A stretch of 64,000 nucleotides of DNA from Rhodocollybia butyracea. Its lineage: Eukaryota; Basidiomycota; Agaricomycetes; Agaricales; Omphalotaceae. The position numbers were made by a program, and so were the translations under genes. Position 1 is the stretch's first letter, and each line of letters starts with the position of its first letter. Below, piece by piece: positions 21,736 through 32,683 of this stretch. Below the pieces are notes generated by a model. That model worked only from the letters and a program-made list of their open reading frames with translations, did not search any database and was not told the origin of the DNA. Where the stretch lies: positions 186,001 through 250,000 of the forward strand of contig JADNRY010000042.1 of the NCBI GenBank assembly GCA_015501585.1. Direction: 5' to 3'.

Positions 21736-23531
21736 TTAACCGGTGTTTTCATCTCCATCTCTTACCCAACTGCTAGCCGGAAACTCTGACTCATTTGAAG
21801 CCCTGTGCTGGCACGTTACTCCTTCATAAGACGCTGCTTCTTGCATTCTGATAGAATTCCACAGCTCGTCTTTAATCCCATTCCAGCCTACGAGTTAACG
21901 TAAGTAATATATGGTCAGCCAAAATAAAGGTGAACAATGACACTCATACCGTAGTCAGTCAGCTTTTTAGATTGTCTAACCAATTTATGATGCTCAAATT
22001 CATCCCACTCATATCCACCACGACTCAACAGAGTCTCTACTTCCTCACCCCAGCCAATTTCGGTCAATCGCCTCATGATACTGCTCAAAAAAAGGAAATT
22101 TGAATCTGACTACCGAAACACAAGACGAAAAAAACTGACTCTGAGATTCGTTGGCTCCTAATATCATTCAGCTCGTCGCTCCGTTCGCGAAGTTGCCCTG
22201 TATGCCAAGCTTCACACAATTTGGCGTGCTATAACCTCGTCGAGTAAGCAAAACCAAGCATAACTAACCACCACAGATAGAGTTACTCACCGCCCGTACA
22301 GCCTGAACCTCTTCTACTTTTCTCGAAAGCCATTTCCTACGCTCTTCCTCATCCTCCAGTGCATTAAACCCGTCCCTCAAGATCTCAGCACATCTATTAC
22401 TCCCAAGGCGTTTTACATATCCACCGTATGCTGAGAAAAAAAGAGACAATGACAAACTGAACCAAGCGCATTCAAGTATCGAGACTAACCACCCTTTCTG
22501 CTAACTTCAACGTACACGGAAGGTAAAACCTGCGGGTAACGAAATTCCCGTGGTTGTTGCGATAAATACTCTTCGTTGTATTCGGGAAGCCTACAGTCCA
22601 ACATCAGAACCAGGCAATAGTATAGATAAATCGATAAAATGACAACAGAACGCTTACTTCGCTTCACATTTCTTACAAAGTCTCATCCGAAACTCCCAGA
22701 ATATATTCTCACAGCGACCCTTCGGAACCTTGCACGCCTAGTCAGAATATAAGTGCCATTAGTATACAAGCAACTAAGAGGGTTCAGCCTCCCAAAAACA
22801 CGCGCGCTTACATGGCAATATGGATCAAACATCAACCTCGCATACTCAGGCTCATTCAAATCACTCGGTAGCGGTGGGAGCCCCACAATCGTCTTCCTCG
22901 CCGCACGCCAAATGCCCTCCGCTTTCTTGGTTATGAGCATCGCCCGGAGATCCTTCGACGTACGCGCGAGGTGGAGGAGGTCCCTAGGCCCGAGGTGGGA
23001 GAATATCTACAAACATCAAAACCAAATAGAGAATCAAGAGATTTTTTATGACAGTGAGTAAGCATGTGCGATTCAGTGTGAATGTGGTATGAAAAAAAAA
23101 AGTCTGCTGACCTCGAAAACCACGTCCAAAGGCATATCCTTCACCAACCTCTCCAAAAGCCCAAGCCTACCCCTAACATTTCGGAACTGTAAAGGCACCC
23201 GCTGCTTTTTGTTGACGCCCGAAGATCGTTCTTTTCGTTCTTGCACAAGTTGAGTCTCCTCCTCGTCCTCTCCATTCGACCCACCGGCCTTCGTGTTGGT
23301 TCCCTTCTTCTCAGCCCCAATTTTCACCCGTTTACAAGGCGGTTTCTTTTCCATCCTCCACCCTTGTTCCGCCTTTTCGACTTCAGTTGCTTCATCTTTC
23401 GGACTCCGTACCTTCTTTCGAGTTCGTTGCGTTACTTTTGTACCAGCACCATCGTTGTTGGTGGCGGTAGTGTCAGTAGAAGCCCCCGGATTTTTCTTGA
23501 TAGCTTGAATGCGAAGCGAACGTCGAGCCAT
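21736..23531 (-). CDS. F-box domain protein
   Basis: Eight exons join in one frame from the ATG at 23531 to the TAA at 21736-21738. The first exon encodes a long basic, disordered N-terminus (MARRSLRIQAIKK, then Thr/Lys/Glu-rich) running into GLLERLVKDMPLDVVFE. The next begins IFSHLGPRDLLHLARTSKDL, completing the F-box at roughly residues 130-170. Later exons give KAEGIWRAARKTIVGLPPLP, a Cys-rich part (ACKVPKGRCENIFWEF, CKKCEAK), and a helical C-terminus with AEILRDGFNALEDEEERRKW and EIGWGEEVETLL. This is the standard architecture of a very large agaricomycete family. It is expected to bind Skp1 and present substrates to an SCF ubiquitin ligase. Splice joins at DVVFE|IFSHL and CEAK|LPEY are typical. 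No defect seen. Confidence 0.88.
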
Positions 23532-24244
23532 CGCCGTCGTGACTATATATACTGCAATATGGTGAACCGCAGGAATGAGTGGAAGGTTTCAAGTAAGTAA
23601 ATGACTCAGGAGTCGATCAGCTGGTTACCCACGGCTACACGTGAGAATGACATCACGCGAGTTTCATTGACAGATCGCAACGCGATGGGAACAACTCGGG
23701 AAGGGCAGAAGATTCTGAAGAAATCAAAGAGAAGAATCAACAGCAATAGAAGAACGAGTCGAAGGGAATTCAACAATCTACAGCAATAGAACAACAGGTT
23801 CTGTTGAAATCAAAGAGAAGAATCAACGGCAACAAAAGAACGATCCGTTAACAGAGGTATGAGAACTACATACGTGAATATCATTGATCCTGATATTAAC
23901 TGATAATGAACTGATATATTTCGTACTCGACTCGGTTTCGGAATATTCTCTACTACACAGTACAAATGTACAAAGCGTTGTATCGTCTCGTGTACCCAAC
24001 ATCGCCCACACCATACACCAGGCTCAGACAGCCTTACAACGTTAGCCCGACGAACGAAGATCAGCACTGAGCAGTGTGCAACATGTACCATGATCATGTT
24101 GGAATAGACCGACGATAGAACGGGTAGTGGGCGTAGCGCATCGAGTAGTAGGTGTATAGTATTAGTTGGGGAGGATGATAAACTGGGACGAGGGATACAG
24201 GTACAACTGTTTCTTTCCGGACCATTAATCTCTATGTCCTCTCC
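23532..24244. other. Intergenic region with a short imperfect tandem duplication
   Basis: Bases 23700-23830 repeat the phrase GAAATCAAAGAGAAGAATCAA with CAGCAATAGAA in between, as an imperfect tandem duplication. No gene is recognisable. The minus-strand frame at 23810-24598 is partly the 3' end of the TLC pseudogene read in the wrong frame. Confidence 0.4.
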
Positions 24245-25104
24245 TTTTTCACCTTCGCCCGTTTCTTGAAGTCCTTTAGACATGCCAAGAACCACGTCGC
24301 GTGCATAGGAAAGATACACATTAGGAGGATTACGGGAACGATGGAGCCTAGTTCCGGAGATGATGGTAACGGTATAGATAGATCTAGAGGTATTGGGTGT
24401 TGTGGTGAGAGCTGTCAGTGTTGTAAGAGCCGTTAGAGGGCGGTTCTTGCGGATATAATGCGCGGAGAAGATGACACTATAGAAGAGAATAGACGTGAGG
24501 AAGGAGACTGCGAAGAGGACGTTTGAAGCGGAGGCGGGGAAAGAGTGCTGAGAGACCGAGACGAAAGTTGGGAACTGGAACGAGGCAAAGGAAAACAAAA
24601 AAATTTAGGACTTCAAAGTACATGTATAGGACATAGAACACGACATACGAACCTCCATACAAGTGGCCAAAGAAAAGACATACGCCCATTTCTGTCGAAT
24701 CGCATACTCGATAATGGATATGGTGGAACCAGCCAGTCGTGATGCTTATTTGATCCCGATAATGTACTGTGGCAACCGCCGGCGACAGGTCACTAGAGCC
24801 CAACAACAATCAATGGAATAAATCCAGCTACGAAAATGCAAAACTCACGCGAACAGATATGCTTGAAAAACCCGACTTGAACCAACGACAAACTCCGCAA
24901 ACGTCCTAACCGCACTAACATCTCCTCTCGCAGCGAAATAGCCTCAGACAAACGGCGCATTTTGGGCGCATTCGCAAAAGTCATGATCCAGGAGTTCTGT
25001 TTCGGCGGAGGAAAGTCCGGGATATGGCGTAGTATGCGGAGATGAGGGTGGCGTAGGAAAGTAGGACCGTAGCATTGGGTCTGCGCCGATGGGACAAGAG
25101 CCAT
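24245..25104 (-). pseudogene. TLC-domain protein pseudogene (copy B)
   Basis: It starts MALVPSAQTQC like the intact copy at 63073, then shifts frame within ten codons and loses about 20 bases around the GVMTLAS region. The second half keeps NVLFAVSFLTSILF and KNRPLTALTTLTALT, with the Pro/Leu/Thr repeat of the parent, but in another frame. It is divergent from the HIT-finger remnant at 25470, the same head-to-head arrangement as at 62-63 kb. Confidence 0.75.
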
Positions 25105-25469
25105 GGATGCCGGACGAAAGGGTAGACTGTTGTGACACTGAAAGAAAGAAAGAAAGAAAGGCCAACACACGTCAAAAGCATGCTCACAGTACATGTTGCT
25201 AGCGTAACTCACCAAAAGCGTCTTCTTTCCGTCAGTATCAAGTATATTTGCTGGAACATTACATTGAACAGGCTATAGCTTCAAGCTCAAGGTAGTCGTC
25301 GGGTCAAGAGTCGAGCGCCTAACAACGAGCGCCCGTTTTCTTTTTCTTACGATCATGCTCTCACTGATTCTATTCGTTAGCATACCTCCAGCTCTCTCTC
25401 AATTTTAGACTCACTTTGTAGGATTACAGCAAAACAAATCCAACGTTCGAATCTCCCAGCCTTCCCAAT

Positions 25470-26220
25470 CTACTCGAAAACTCCCAGAAAAGCGACATGC
25501 CAAATCTGCACGAAGAGGTTATGTAGTACGTCTTTTTCAGCTTTTATTTAGTTTTTAGAAGTTCCATGAACGCTATTCTGTAGTATGTCATAAATTCTCT
25601 TCCGGCGGTACCTTGGGCGGTACTTTAGCGCTTTAGCTTTAGTTCTTGGCTATGGATGTACTACTATCAAAACCACGTCAGATGAATCGTTATATAACGT
25701 TCTGAACGACCCGCCTCTAAAACCACTTACATACATCCCTCCGCTGGCCCGGCATAGACAACGAACCCGCCTACCCAGATCCCTTCCAGCGGAACACCCA
25801 AGGCCGTTGAGGACGAGGCATTATCACTATCTCACCATAGGTAAACCTTGCTTTTTTTCTGTCGAGAAATGTGTCTAATATAATCCAGTGCCTATCTATC
25901 TTATGTCCAGCCACCTACCTCGTCATGCGCCAAGCTCTCTTCACGTCTTCTCCCCTCCCAGTGTGCCTCGACCTTCTAAACACTGCCCTCTGAAACCTCC
26001 TCAAATCCCTCGATAAGCTCTCTGGTATCAAATGCGAGAGGGCACCGCAGCGGGCGTTGGGCGTTGGGGACCAGATAATTGATATCGGATATGAAGAGGT
26101 ATCCGAACATACTCGCCCTGCGCGCTAGACGAGGCGATCGAAAGTGCCGTGCAGGACAAAGATGGTAAGGAGGGGAAAGGGACATTGGGCTCGGATTGGG
26201 ATTCTTCTTAGATGTTGTGT
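25470..26220 (+). pseudogene. HIT-type zinc finger gene remnant (copy 2)
   Basis: It shares AAGCGACATGCCAAATCTGC and the following intron and second finger exon words with the gene at 61192-62185. It also keeps the 3' stretches around CTCGATAAGCTCTCTGG and GCGCGCTAGACGAGGC. Frames are destroyed. A degenerate tRNA-Leu follows at 26380, as downstream of the intact gene. Confidence 0.6.
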
Positions 26221-26379
26221 ATTTTCGAGCTGTAATGGGGTGCTATCCGTGCTATCAGGGTTTATCTGTGTCTCGTTCGTTATCATTTGGATTTATCGCT
26301 ACCTAGATCTATTGTTCCTACAGCACTCAACCAAGTTTTCAATGCCATAACAAAAACCGTCATCCTTACTTCCAATCAT

Positions 26380-26484
26380 GGTGAGATGACCGAATGGTCT
26401 AAGGCATTAAATTTGTAGGTGTTGATGTTTGCTGTCCACTATCTCCAGTCATTCGTGGCGTGGGTTGAAATCCCACTCTCATCG
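26380..26484 (+). pseudogene. tRNA-Leu pseudogene
   Basis: It begins GGTGAGATGACCGAATGGTC and ends GTGGGTTGAAATCCCACTCT plus CATCG. Both match the intact tRNA-Leu at 60879 with changes in the D arm, the anticodon stem (AAATTTGTAGG) and the T loop (TTGAAAT for TTCAAAT). Paired stems are partly lost. Confidence 0.65.
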
Positions 26485-26952
26485 TTGATGTGAAAAGTGA
26501 TACTTTTTTCCCACTGGATGTTTGCAACGGCGGTTTTTAGGATTTTCGAGCTTTATCCGCACTTATTCAATCCCCGCTGCATTCGAGTCTCCCCTCCTTA
26601 GATACATGCCCAAGTAGAAGTTCATTCAGTGCATGGGTGTACATGTAGAGCTTCTAGTCAATACATACATCAATACATACTACATATGTAAGTAACATTA
26701 TAAAAGACTCCTACAAGGATTTCTAATCAACTATTGTAAACTATTCGTAGGTCAACCTATGCTTGGGTTAATCATGCTTGGTCGAGTGGCTGATGGGTGG
26801 TTGATGGGAGGACTATTGTGTTTGGGTAGGGCTTGGGCCGGGTATGTCCTCACTGAAGAAGTGACCATCAGAAGACTCTTAATGAAAAGCTCTACAAAGT
26901 TTTGCCGCTAAGACGGCATAAGCGAACCGTATCCCTTCTATACTCCGAATAT

Positions 26953-27024
26953 CAGTGAGATGGCCGAACAGCCCCCTGCGCTAGCTGTGGCGTACACTGC
27001 CAGGTTCAAATCCCACTCTCATCA
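26953..27024 (+). pseudogene. Short tRNA-Leu-like fragment
   Basis: GTGAGATGGCCGAACAG and GGTTCAAATCCCACTCTCAT frame a 72-base relic in which the anticodon region is deleted. It retains box A- and box B-like sequences but cannot fold as a normal Leu tRNA. Confidence 0.5.
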
Positions 27025-28008
27025 TTCATCAGAGAACAAACGGGAACTTTCAACTCAGGAGTCCAAGTCCAAATCTTAACTGTAGCCCAGTGTAGTGAAA
27101 ATTTAATTTTCAAGTCCAAATTAAATCCTCATGAATCTAGGATGGGAAATTAAGATGTGGTTGAATCAGTATGATGAATAATACCGTAATCCCACGGAAC
27201 TTACCCGCAAGTACTTTCCCAGGACTTGAAACTGTGGAATTTTGATCCCTCGCCCACTGTGCCATGTTTGCAGCTAGCGAAGGATCCTGGATATGTGACT
27301 CCGAGTCTGCGGTATGACCGCAGCTCTTGGCAGTAATCAAATTGAGTTCAATCAACGGTAAAGTTTTCAGGGTTGAGTTTGAGTAGTGTTTGAGTGTACC
27401 AAAGGCAAAACCCATTTAGACTAGGAGATTCTTCATTCATCAGCCGGGCCTGAATTTGCATTTGGAACCGGGGGCCCCGGCTTTAAAGTTTCACACCGAG
27501 TGCATTCTCAAGTCTAGCTGTGATATAGTACTTGATTCTACGGTATCAAGGCCCCACGGTAAAAATGGTATTCTAGACTGTAAAATACGGCCCGGTTGCA
27601 TGAAGCCGTATACTGCGGTCTACCCCTATTATACAGTTACTGTATTGGTGCGAATCCCAACAGGCTTTTTCCGTTGATAATCGGACATATCGGTCCTTTA
27701 CCTTTACATTTTGAGAACAAGATCATTGTGTACAATTCGGAGATATGGTTACACCTGTTTTCTAATTTGTTCTCATCAGCCGGTTTGCAGCCGGTGTGTG
27801 CGTCCACAGCGGGAGGATCTCTGTCAATTTTCAAAACGTGGTGATCGCTATCCTCGATGAGGAACTATTCAAGGTTTTATCTTATGGCTGATAGCCATGA
27901 ATATGGTTGGCAATCTACACTGTTGCAAGGCAATTGATGGGTCTCTAAGTACGGGTATATAGGCTCCATCATACATCATAGTAAGATGTGCACTGTGATC
28001 CTTGAACG
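27025..28008. other. Upstream region of the decarboxylase gene
   Basis: No gene is recognisable; short frames at 27456-27844 overlap and lack motifs. GGGTATATAGGCTCC at about 27952-27966 is a good TATA box, roughly 50 bases before the start codon of the phenolic acid decarboxylase. Confidence 0.45.
27954..27963 (+). promoter_or_regulatory. TATA box of the decarboxylase gene
   Basis: GTATATAGGC lies about 50 bases upstream of the ATG at 28009, the usual distance for a fungal core promoter with a short leader. Confidence 0.5.
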
Positions 28009-28620
28009 ATGTCACCTCTACCGGTTGATAATCTCATAAACAAGCACCTCATCTATGAGTTTGAAAACCTGGATGGGACTCCAGCTCGATATGAGGCGTG
28101 GTATCAATGTTAGCGCACCGTTTTGTTGCTCGAATTTTTGCGGAATACTTATGCCCATATCTCACCGCTTACAGCAGAGGAAACAATTGTGTACAAGATC
28201 CACGGTGGGCCTTTGAAGGGGCGTTCTGCATATCAGAGAGCGTTTTATCAGAAAGTTTCCGGCGAAGATGAGATATACATGATATCTTGGATTGAAGGTT
28301 AGTATACCTTGAAAGCTCATGGCAACTGACATGCTCACGGTTCCATCACAGAAATGGGAACCACAGTATCTGTTTGCGTGAATCTCAAGGAAAAGACCGT
28401 AAATGGCTTTATTGCTTTCGCCGCTGGTCACTACAAAGAGAAAGAGCAAGCACGCGGTGACAAGAGAGACCCACAAACACTGGAGAGATGGCGAAAGCTC
28501 ATTGATATTGAGAACCAGCCAGTTCATCGGATTCCAAAACCAGTATTTGGGCGAATCATCGAAATTCATGAAGGTGCCGGAGAATTGACCGCTAGAACCA
28601 GCAATGACCCATATTTTTGA
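28009..28620 (+). CDS. Phenolic acid decarboxylase
   Basis: Three exons (28009-28108, 28175-28297, 28352-28620) give 163 residues, the normal length for the family. The sequence tracks bacterial phenolic acid decarboxylases from end to end: HLIYEFENLDG near the N-terminus, ETIVYKIHGGPLKGRS, EIYMISWIEEMGTTVSV, and RKLIDIENQPVHRIPKPVFG. Family enzymes convert p-coumarate, ferulate or caffeate into the 4-vinylphenol and CO2 in a small beta-barrel. The Arg of LKGR and the Glu of SWIE, both catalytic in bacterial enzymes, are present. Of the two usual tyrosines (I-Y-T-Y-E), the first is kept and the second is Phe (IYEFE). The donor GTTAGC in intron 1 is chosen because it keeps frame and removes an in-frame TAG. 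It lies next to phenylalanine ammonia-lyase, which makes the matching substrate class. Confidence 0.85.
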
Positions 28621-29258
28621 TAATTCATTTGTATTGTACTTACTACGACGTGAAAAATACACATGCTGGTTAATGATATTTTGACTCAAGTGTTCAGTCA
28701 CAAGTCACACGGATTTAATTCCAAGTATTTATTGAGTTTTCAGATTTTTTTTTGTATTTTGTTTTGGGCAAAAGTTATACAAAATTTCCGTGTTGAAGTA
28801 ACAAGAGTTTTTACTTCGGGACTAGTGTCTCCATTAGGGAAGTCCAGCACAACCTGAGCGCTTGCTGCCGGTTACACTATCGTTACAACACAGATCTTCA
28901 GGTTTAAGGTTTGGCAAATTGGAAAGCTGATTGTGAGGCTGCCCATATTTTAGCAGCATAATGAATGGTTTTGGGAGTCTCAATTTTTCTGCACGATCGC
29001 GGGAGGCCTCCGTAACCTGTCGCCAGATAACAAGCGTTTCCCACAAATATACTCTACATGCATATGAATATGTTTGCCTGCCGCCATAGCCCCCGCCAGT
29101 GTTTCTTGTAATACCCAAAAAGTACTTATGTAGAGCATATTTTGCATAAACTATGATACGTGATTAAATTCAAGCGTACTAAGCGCAAAACGCCCCGTGA
29201 ACTCATAGTCGACTCGCAGATACAGACTTACAGTATACATACAACACGAAATTAAACT
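28621..29258. other. Convergent intergenic region
   Basis: It lies between the 3' ends of the decarboxylase (plus) and the ammonia-lyase (minus). No gene or RNA recognised; the region should hold both poly(A) sites. Confidence 0.5.
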
Positions 29259-31898
29259 TTAAAGAAGGATTGGCCCTATGGCCTCGGAGAATATGCTATC
29301 CATTCTGCCCTTCTCTAATGCCTGGAAAATAGTAGTAATCTGCGTTCCAATCTCGTGCTTGTCCATGCCAAGCATTCCTTCTTCATGGGTATCTTCAGAT
29401 CATTCCGGACAAACCGTAGATGCGTTTTCCCGAATTACCGAGAAAATCAATCGCAGCAGCATCACGCCCAAAGTATTCCATTCGATTCTGGAGAAACAAA
29501 ACCCGCGCCTTGATCTCAAAACTCTGAAGCCACTCAACAGGGCCGGTTGAGGGTAGCAACTGAATGCTGTTGTTTTGAGCTGTACGAGTATAAAGTTCAG
29601 CTATCAGAGGTGACAACATAGTCTTGAATCGCGACACGGATTCCATAGACGCAGTAACAGCAAATTGAACACGAAGTGTTGTGAACAAAGAGGCAGATGT
29701 ATCTTGAAAAGTCGGGCTATCCGAGCATACCAACACATTTGGAAGTTCAGATTCAAGGAGAGCCTTGAGTTTCTCCAGATACTGGATATTCATCGCTCGT
29801 AGGTCTATGGCCTGGCATACAGTATAAAGGTAGGTAGCCACCAGCTTTGAAAGAGGTCAGAGGAGGCTTTTCAATGGGTAATAAGTTAAGACTTGCCTGT
29901 TGGAGGAGTTGTACACAACTCTTAGCATATCTTGCGGATGCAAGAGCCATAGAGTTTATAGATTGATTATGGTGTTCAGTTGAGTTGATGTGAGGAAGAA
30001 ACGATCCACTGAGAAAGCCAATCTCTAATGACCGGTCGCAAATGAGTTCTCAAATAATTGAGATTGACAACACACCTGATAAATAGGCAGCGCAGCAAAG
30101 ATCCGAAGATTTCAGACCATAATCAAGGTTGGGCTCTCCTGCAGCACAATCTGGAGGTAACCCTCGGTTCAACATCGGGTTTAGAAGTTCAGTATGTTGT
30201 GCATAGAGTAGCTTTCCTGGCAGAATATACAAAAAGAATAAGTCAACTTCATTTGCAAATCGGTGATCTCTTTTTACCTATGCCAAGCATAACGTGACGT
30301 ACAGTATCCATTGTCTCTGCGGGGGCAAGAGCTTGAAAGTTACCCGCATGGTACATGTTGTGGGGGAATTTACCATCCGGGTCAATGATGGGGTTGTCAG
30401 TTGTCGAGTTCAACTCAATGGTGATGGACCCGATTGCATGCAGGAGGCGTTCAGCAAACGGGCCAAGCCACTGCGGCACACACCTGTATAAAAATTAGAA
30501 AAAAATGTATACCATTCACTGCATTGGTTACTGCAGGACGCACCGGATGTGATATCTGTCTTGACGGAGTAGGTACTCAGGATCTCCTTCGGGATATTCT
30601 TTGAAAGCAAATTTAGATCCATTTGCCATGCGGGCTATGTTGGCAGCAATTTCCACTTGTCCAGGATGTGGGCGAGCGACAGCATGAGGGAATGACTCAA
30701 ACGGCTCGAGATTTGCCCTCAATGCTTCGATCGTCATAACCGACAGGCCTTGCGCTGCGAGGAGTAGTACATTTGCATCATAGAGAACCTGCGCAGCAGC
30801 ACTTGCACTGGCCGCTGTTCCACTAAGCAGTAATAGCAAATTATTAAACTTGAACAGGATACATCAAACATGAAAACATACTTTAAAATTGCAATTGCCT
30901 CTTTGGGACCGTAGGTCAATGGTTCCAACTGGATTTCCTTCAAAACCTGCACAGCAGGACGGATAGAGCGCTCGGGTCTAGGTCTTGTGGTAAGCTGTAG
31001 ACACTCTGCGATAGATACTAATCCCCAATTACCCTTTACCATACCAGACACGAAGATCAGGAAGACCAAGTAATGTTCCTGCAATATATGCGAGAGTACC
31101 GAGATCACCTACGATGAGGACAATTCTGAATTGAAGATATATCGTTATGAACAAGGAATCATACCACTGGCGCTGCAATCGAGAGGTGAAAGTGAGACCC
31201 AGGAGAGTTTGAGAGACACTTACCTCACAGTATTGTTCTTCGCTCCAAGAGGAACAACATCATGCAAGAGTAGTTCATACATTGAGGTGATTACAGTCCA
31301 ACGAACTCCAGAATGCCCCGAATCAAACTATTCAAGCGCACCTAGTTTGAAGGTTACATTGGAAAGTGTCGGAAAAGGAGGGATTCTTACCATCACAGTA
31401 CCCCTCATAAATTCCTCATCAAGGACCATTTGCATATCTACCGAAGTTGAGGTGATGGGTAGAATCCCATTGAGATTTTTTGTTACCAAAGCTCTCTGGA
31501 GCTCTTCAACCTTATTGGTGCGTGTAAAGGCTAATTGATAGGTGGCACTTAGATTATGCTGACCGAAGCAATGTTATCAAGTACCTGATGCTCCTACTCC
31601 AGTGGTGACACCGTAAAGTGAGGAGCCTTCACTCAATCGGTCTTGAACAGCAATGGTAGCTCGATTGACTCTCAAGAAGACCTCCTTATCATCGGAGAGC
31701 TTAGGGACTGATCCTCGACTGCAAAAAATGGATTAGAATCGTTCGATATAGGCGTAGCTAAAACTTTCACCGAGAGACTGCAATCACCCCAGCAATGTCA
31801 AGACTGTTACCGTCAATGAGGACACTGTCTCCTCCAGAAATATAAGCGTTGACCTTGCCTATCAAGTGGCGCGTGACACCAGTATGATTTAAGGACAT
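29259..31898 (-). pseudogene. Phenylalanine ammonia-lyase, frameshifted
   Basis: From the ATG at 31898 the exons give the MIO-type lyase fold in order: SLYGVTTGVGASA (catalytic Tyr loop), VRLNSLIRG, VPLGAKNNTV, the MIO triplet Ala-Ser-Gly in SASGDLGTLAYIAGTLLG, YGPKEAIAILNGTAASA, LRQDRYHIR, ELNSTTDNPIID, HNMYHAGNFQ, NRGLPPDCAAGEPNLDYG, HHNQSINSMALASARYAKS, and the helical C-terminus. It would deaminate L-Phe (possibly Tyr) to cinnamate (coumarate). The Ala-Ser-Gly codons span an 8-base exon at 31165-31172. One intron has a GC donor (CAG|GCAAGT). Single-base losses break the frame at about 31314-31319 (inside LIRG/HSG), 29413-29417 and 29378-29386. Neighbouring genes are unbroken, so I favour a decaying gene, though sequencing error remains possible. 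It is divergent from the monooxygenase gene at 32684. Confidence 0.88.
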
Positions 31899-32683
31899 AG
31901 TGAATGAACCTGAAGCAGCAATTTGGAATGGGCTGTACTTATCCTGTATGCAATCGGCGATAAAAAATGAGACTTCACCGCACCAGCTGAATGTCCGCTG
32001 TATCGGGCCCGTTCAAGAAGGGCTCTGACATCTGCATTCTGGGGGAGGTCTTTATTCAATCGGTTATTCGCCTGTGTTCAGTCGTGTTTTGTCAAGGTCC
32101 CATAGTCGATCGTCAAAATTCAGCCCCATCAGAAGTCCGAAGAACATCCGGGAACAGCGGGGAAGGCCTAATAGCTTGATACTGTAATGGGGCTTTTCCA
32201 TAGTCGATTGTGATTGGCGCATTCCGGAGGCACCAGATCTTCATTCAATTAGTCAGGTGTAGGCATGAGCGCGTGTGTCTGAGTCTGGAAGTAAGAGGAA
32301 TAGCCGGGAACAGCGGCGGAAGGTTCCGTTGACGGGCCATCAACCGAATTCCGTCAACAGGAATAAGAACCAACCCGAAAACAGCTGCTGTAGAGAAGGA
32401 AGGAGGAATGTATCAAGCACAAGACGGTCCGGAATGACTAGTTACTGATAGATGGATAAGGTTATTCGCTCCCGACTATGGACTTGTTCACAGACACGTA
32501 AATCACGGATGGAAGGCGAAAAGTTTATTTCGGTGTACGTGCGCCAGTACAAGCGTTTTTGGGTTGCTCCCAGGTACTCTTGAAACACTATGATAATTAG
32601 TTCTCATCAATGGCTAACTTGACAGGCCTCAATAAGTGAGTTTCAACGGGCTCACTTGATCCCATATCCCTTGTTCTCTCTCG
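31899..32683. promoter_or_regulatory. Bidirectional promoter of lyase and monooxygenase
   Basis: This 785-base spacer separates two divergent cluster genes. Two related halves are visible: CTTTATTCAATCGG with GGGAACAGCGGGGAAGG at 32049-32168, and CTTCATTCAATTAG with GGGAACAGCGGCGGAAGG at 32240-32325. They form an imperfect tandem duplication. Repeated CCGGGAACAGCGG could be a regulator site. There is no direct evidence of binding. Confidence 0.4.

Noticed and set aside
23810..24598. 262-codon minus-strand frame as a new gene
   Set aside because: Its first part is the TLC pseudogene read through and the rest is intergenic sequence in the same frame by chance.
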